A stretch of DNA of 64,000 nucleotides from Piscicola geometra. Its lineage: Eukaryota; Annelida; Clitellata; Hirudinida; Piscicolidae. The DNA lies in contig OX030963.1 in NCBI GenBank assembly GCA_943735955.1, positions 6,896,811-6,960,810 on the forward strand, given 5' to 3'. The notes under the pieces are model-generated. The model did no database searches, had not been told where the DNA came from, and worked only from the letters and a program-made list of their open reading frames with translations. The first letter of the stretch is position 1; every line of letters starts with the position of its first letter. This document shows positions 63,890-64,000 of this stretch, piece by piece. The translations under genes and the position numbers were made by a program.

Positions 63890-64000
63890 AGAGGTAGGAT
63901 CGGGACTATTTTTTATTCCCGGTCCCGTTCCAATCTATAATTTTCTTTCCGTTTCGTTCCTTTCCTGCCTCCTTTTATTACTATTTCACTATTTTGAAAT
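63890..64000. other. Right edge of window
   Basis: AT-rich sequence with a GGTCCCGTTCC motif also seen near 60265 (GGTCCCGTTCCG). Nothing annotated. Confidence 0.3.

Overview
The window is animal nuclear DNA. Genes are split by GT-AG introns, often only 60-300 bp long. It also carries hAT DNA transposons, non-LTR and Ty3-type retroelement fragments, and innate-immune-type secreted proteins (C-type lectin, fibrinogen-related protein). An invertebrate metazoan fits best; I cannot name the phylum. There is no prokaryotic feature, operon or CRISPR array. The most striking property is the density of micro- and minisatellites: most introns in the GC-richer parts consist almost entirely of tandem repeats, so most long open frames are repeat artefacts.

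Layout. (1) 1-15,932, minus strand: the 5' two thirds of a mismatch-repair MSH2 gene. Nineteen exons join in one frame to about 574 residues; the ATPase exons lie beyond the left edge. Its introns hold long VNTRs, the largest about 3.7 kb. (2) 15,933-27,100, AT-rich: a previously unrecognised small secreted 4-Cys protein gene (minus, TATA box), a C-type lectin (plus), a broken ARMT1-like pseudogene between direct repeats, a 1.5-kb element with roughly 100-bp terminal inverted repeats, and an orphan coiled-coil ORF. (3) 27,108-28,481: a 457-codon low-complexity ORF. (4) 29,783-35,802, plus strand: four exons of the GARS part of a GART-like purine-synthesis gene, then biotin-carboxylase exons of MCCC1, whose last visible exon is present three times. 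(5) 36,100-43,300: minisatellites, an inverted duplication of a basic His/Ser/Lys-rich coding segment, and LINE fragments. (6) 43,600-47,912: AT-rich tandem repeats, a deleted hAT copy and a 0.9-kb (TAG)n tract. (7) 47,980-51,170: a two-exon unknown gene with an in-frame stop, a tRNA-like SINE, and a CCT4 C-terminal exon in which one heptapeptide is expanded to 29 in-frame copies. (8) 52,007-64,000: a complete hAT element with an 8-bp target-site duplication, a Ty3-type gag-protease fragment interrupted by a small hAT derivative, a fibrinogen-related gene (minus, TATA box), a LINE reverse-transcriptase fragment, and a few orphan exons.

The genes do not form one pathway. MSH2, GART, MCCC1 and CCT4 are housekeeping genes; the lectin, fibrinogen-related protein and small secreted protein are candidate secreted effectors. 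The strongest candidates for new biology are the coding VNTR in CCT4, the triplicated frame-asymmetric MCCC1 exon (which can only work as mutually exclusive exons), and a mismatch-repair gene whose own introns are exceptionally repeat-loaded. Exon calls come from reading splice sites, phase continuity and remembered family conservation; no alignment was run.
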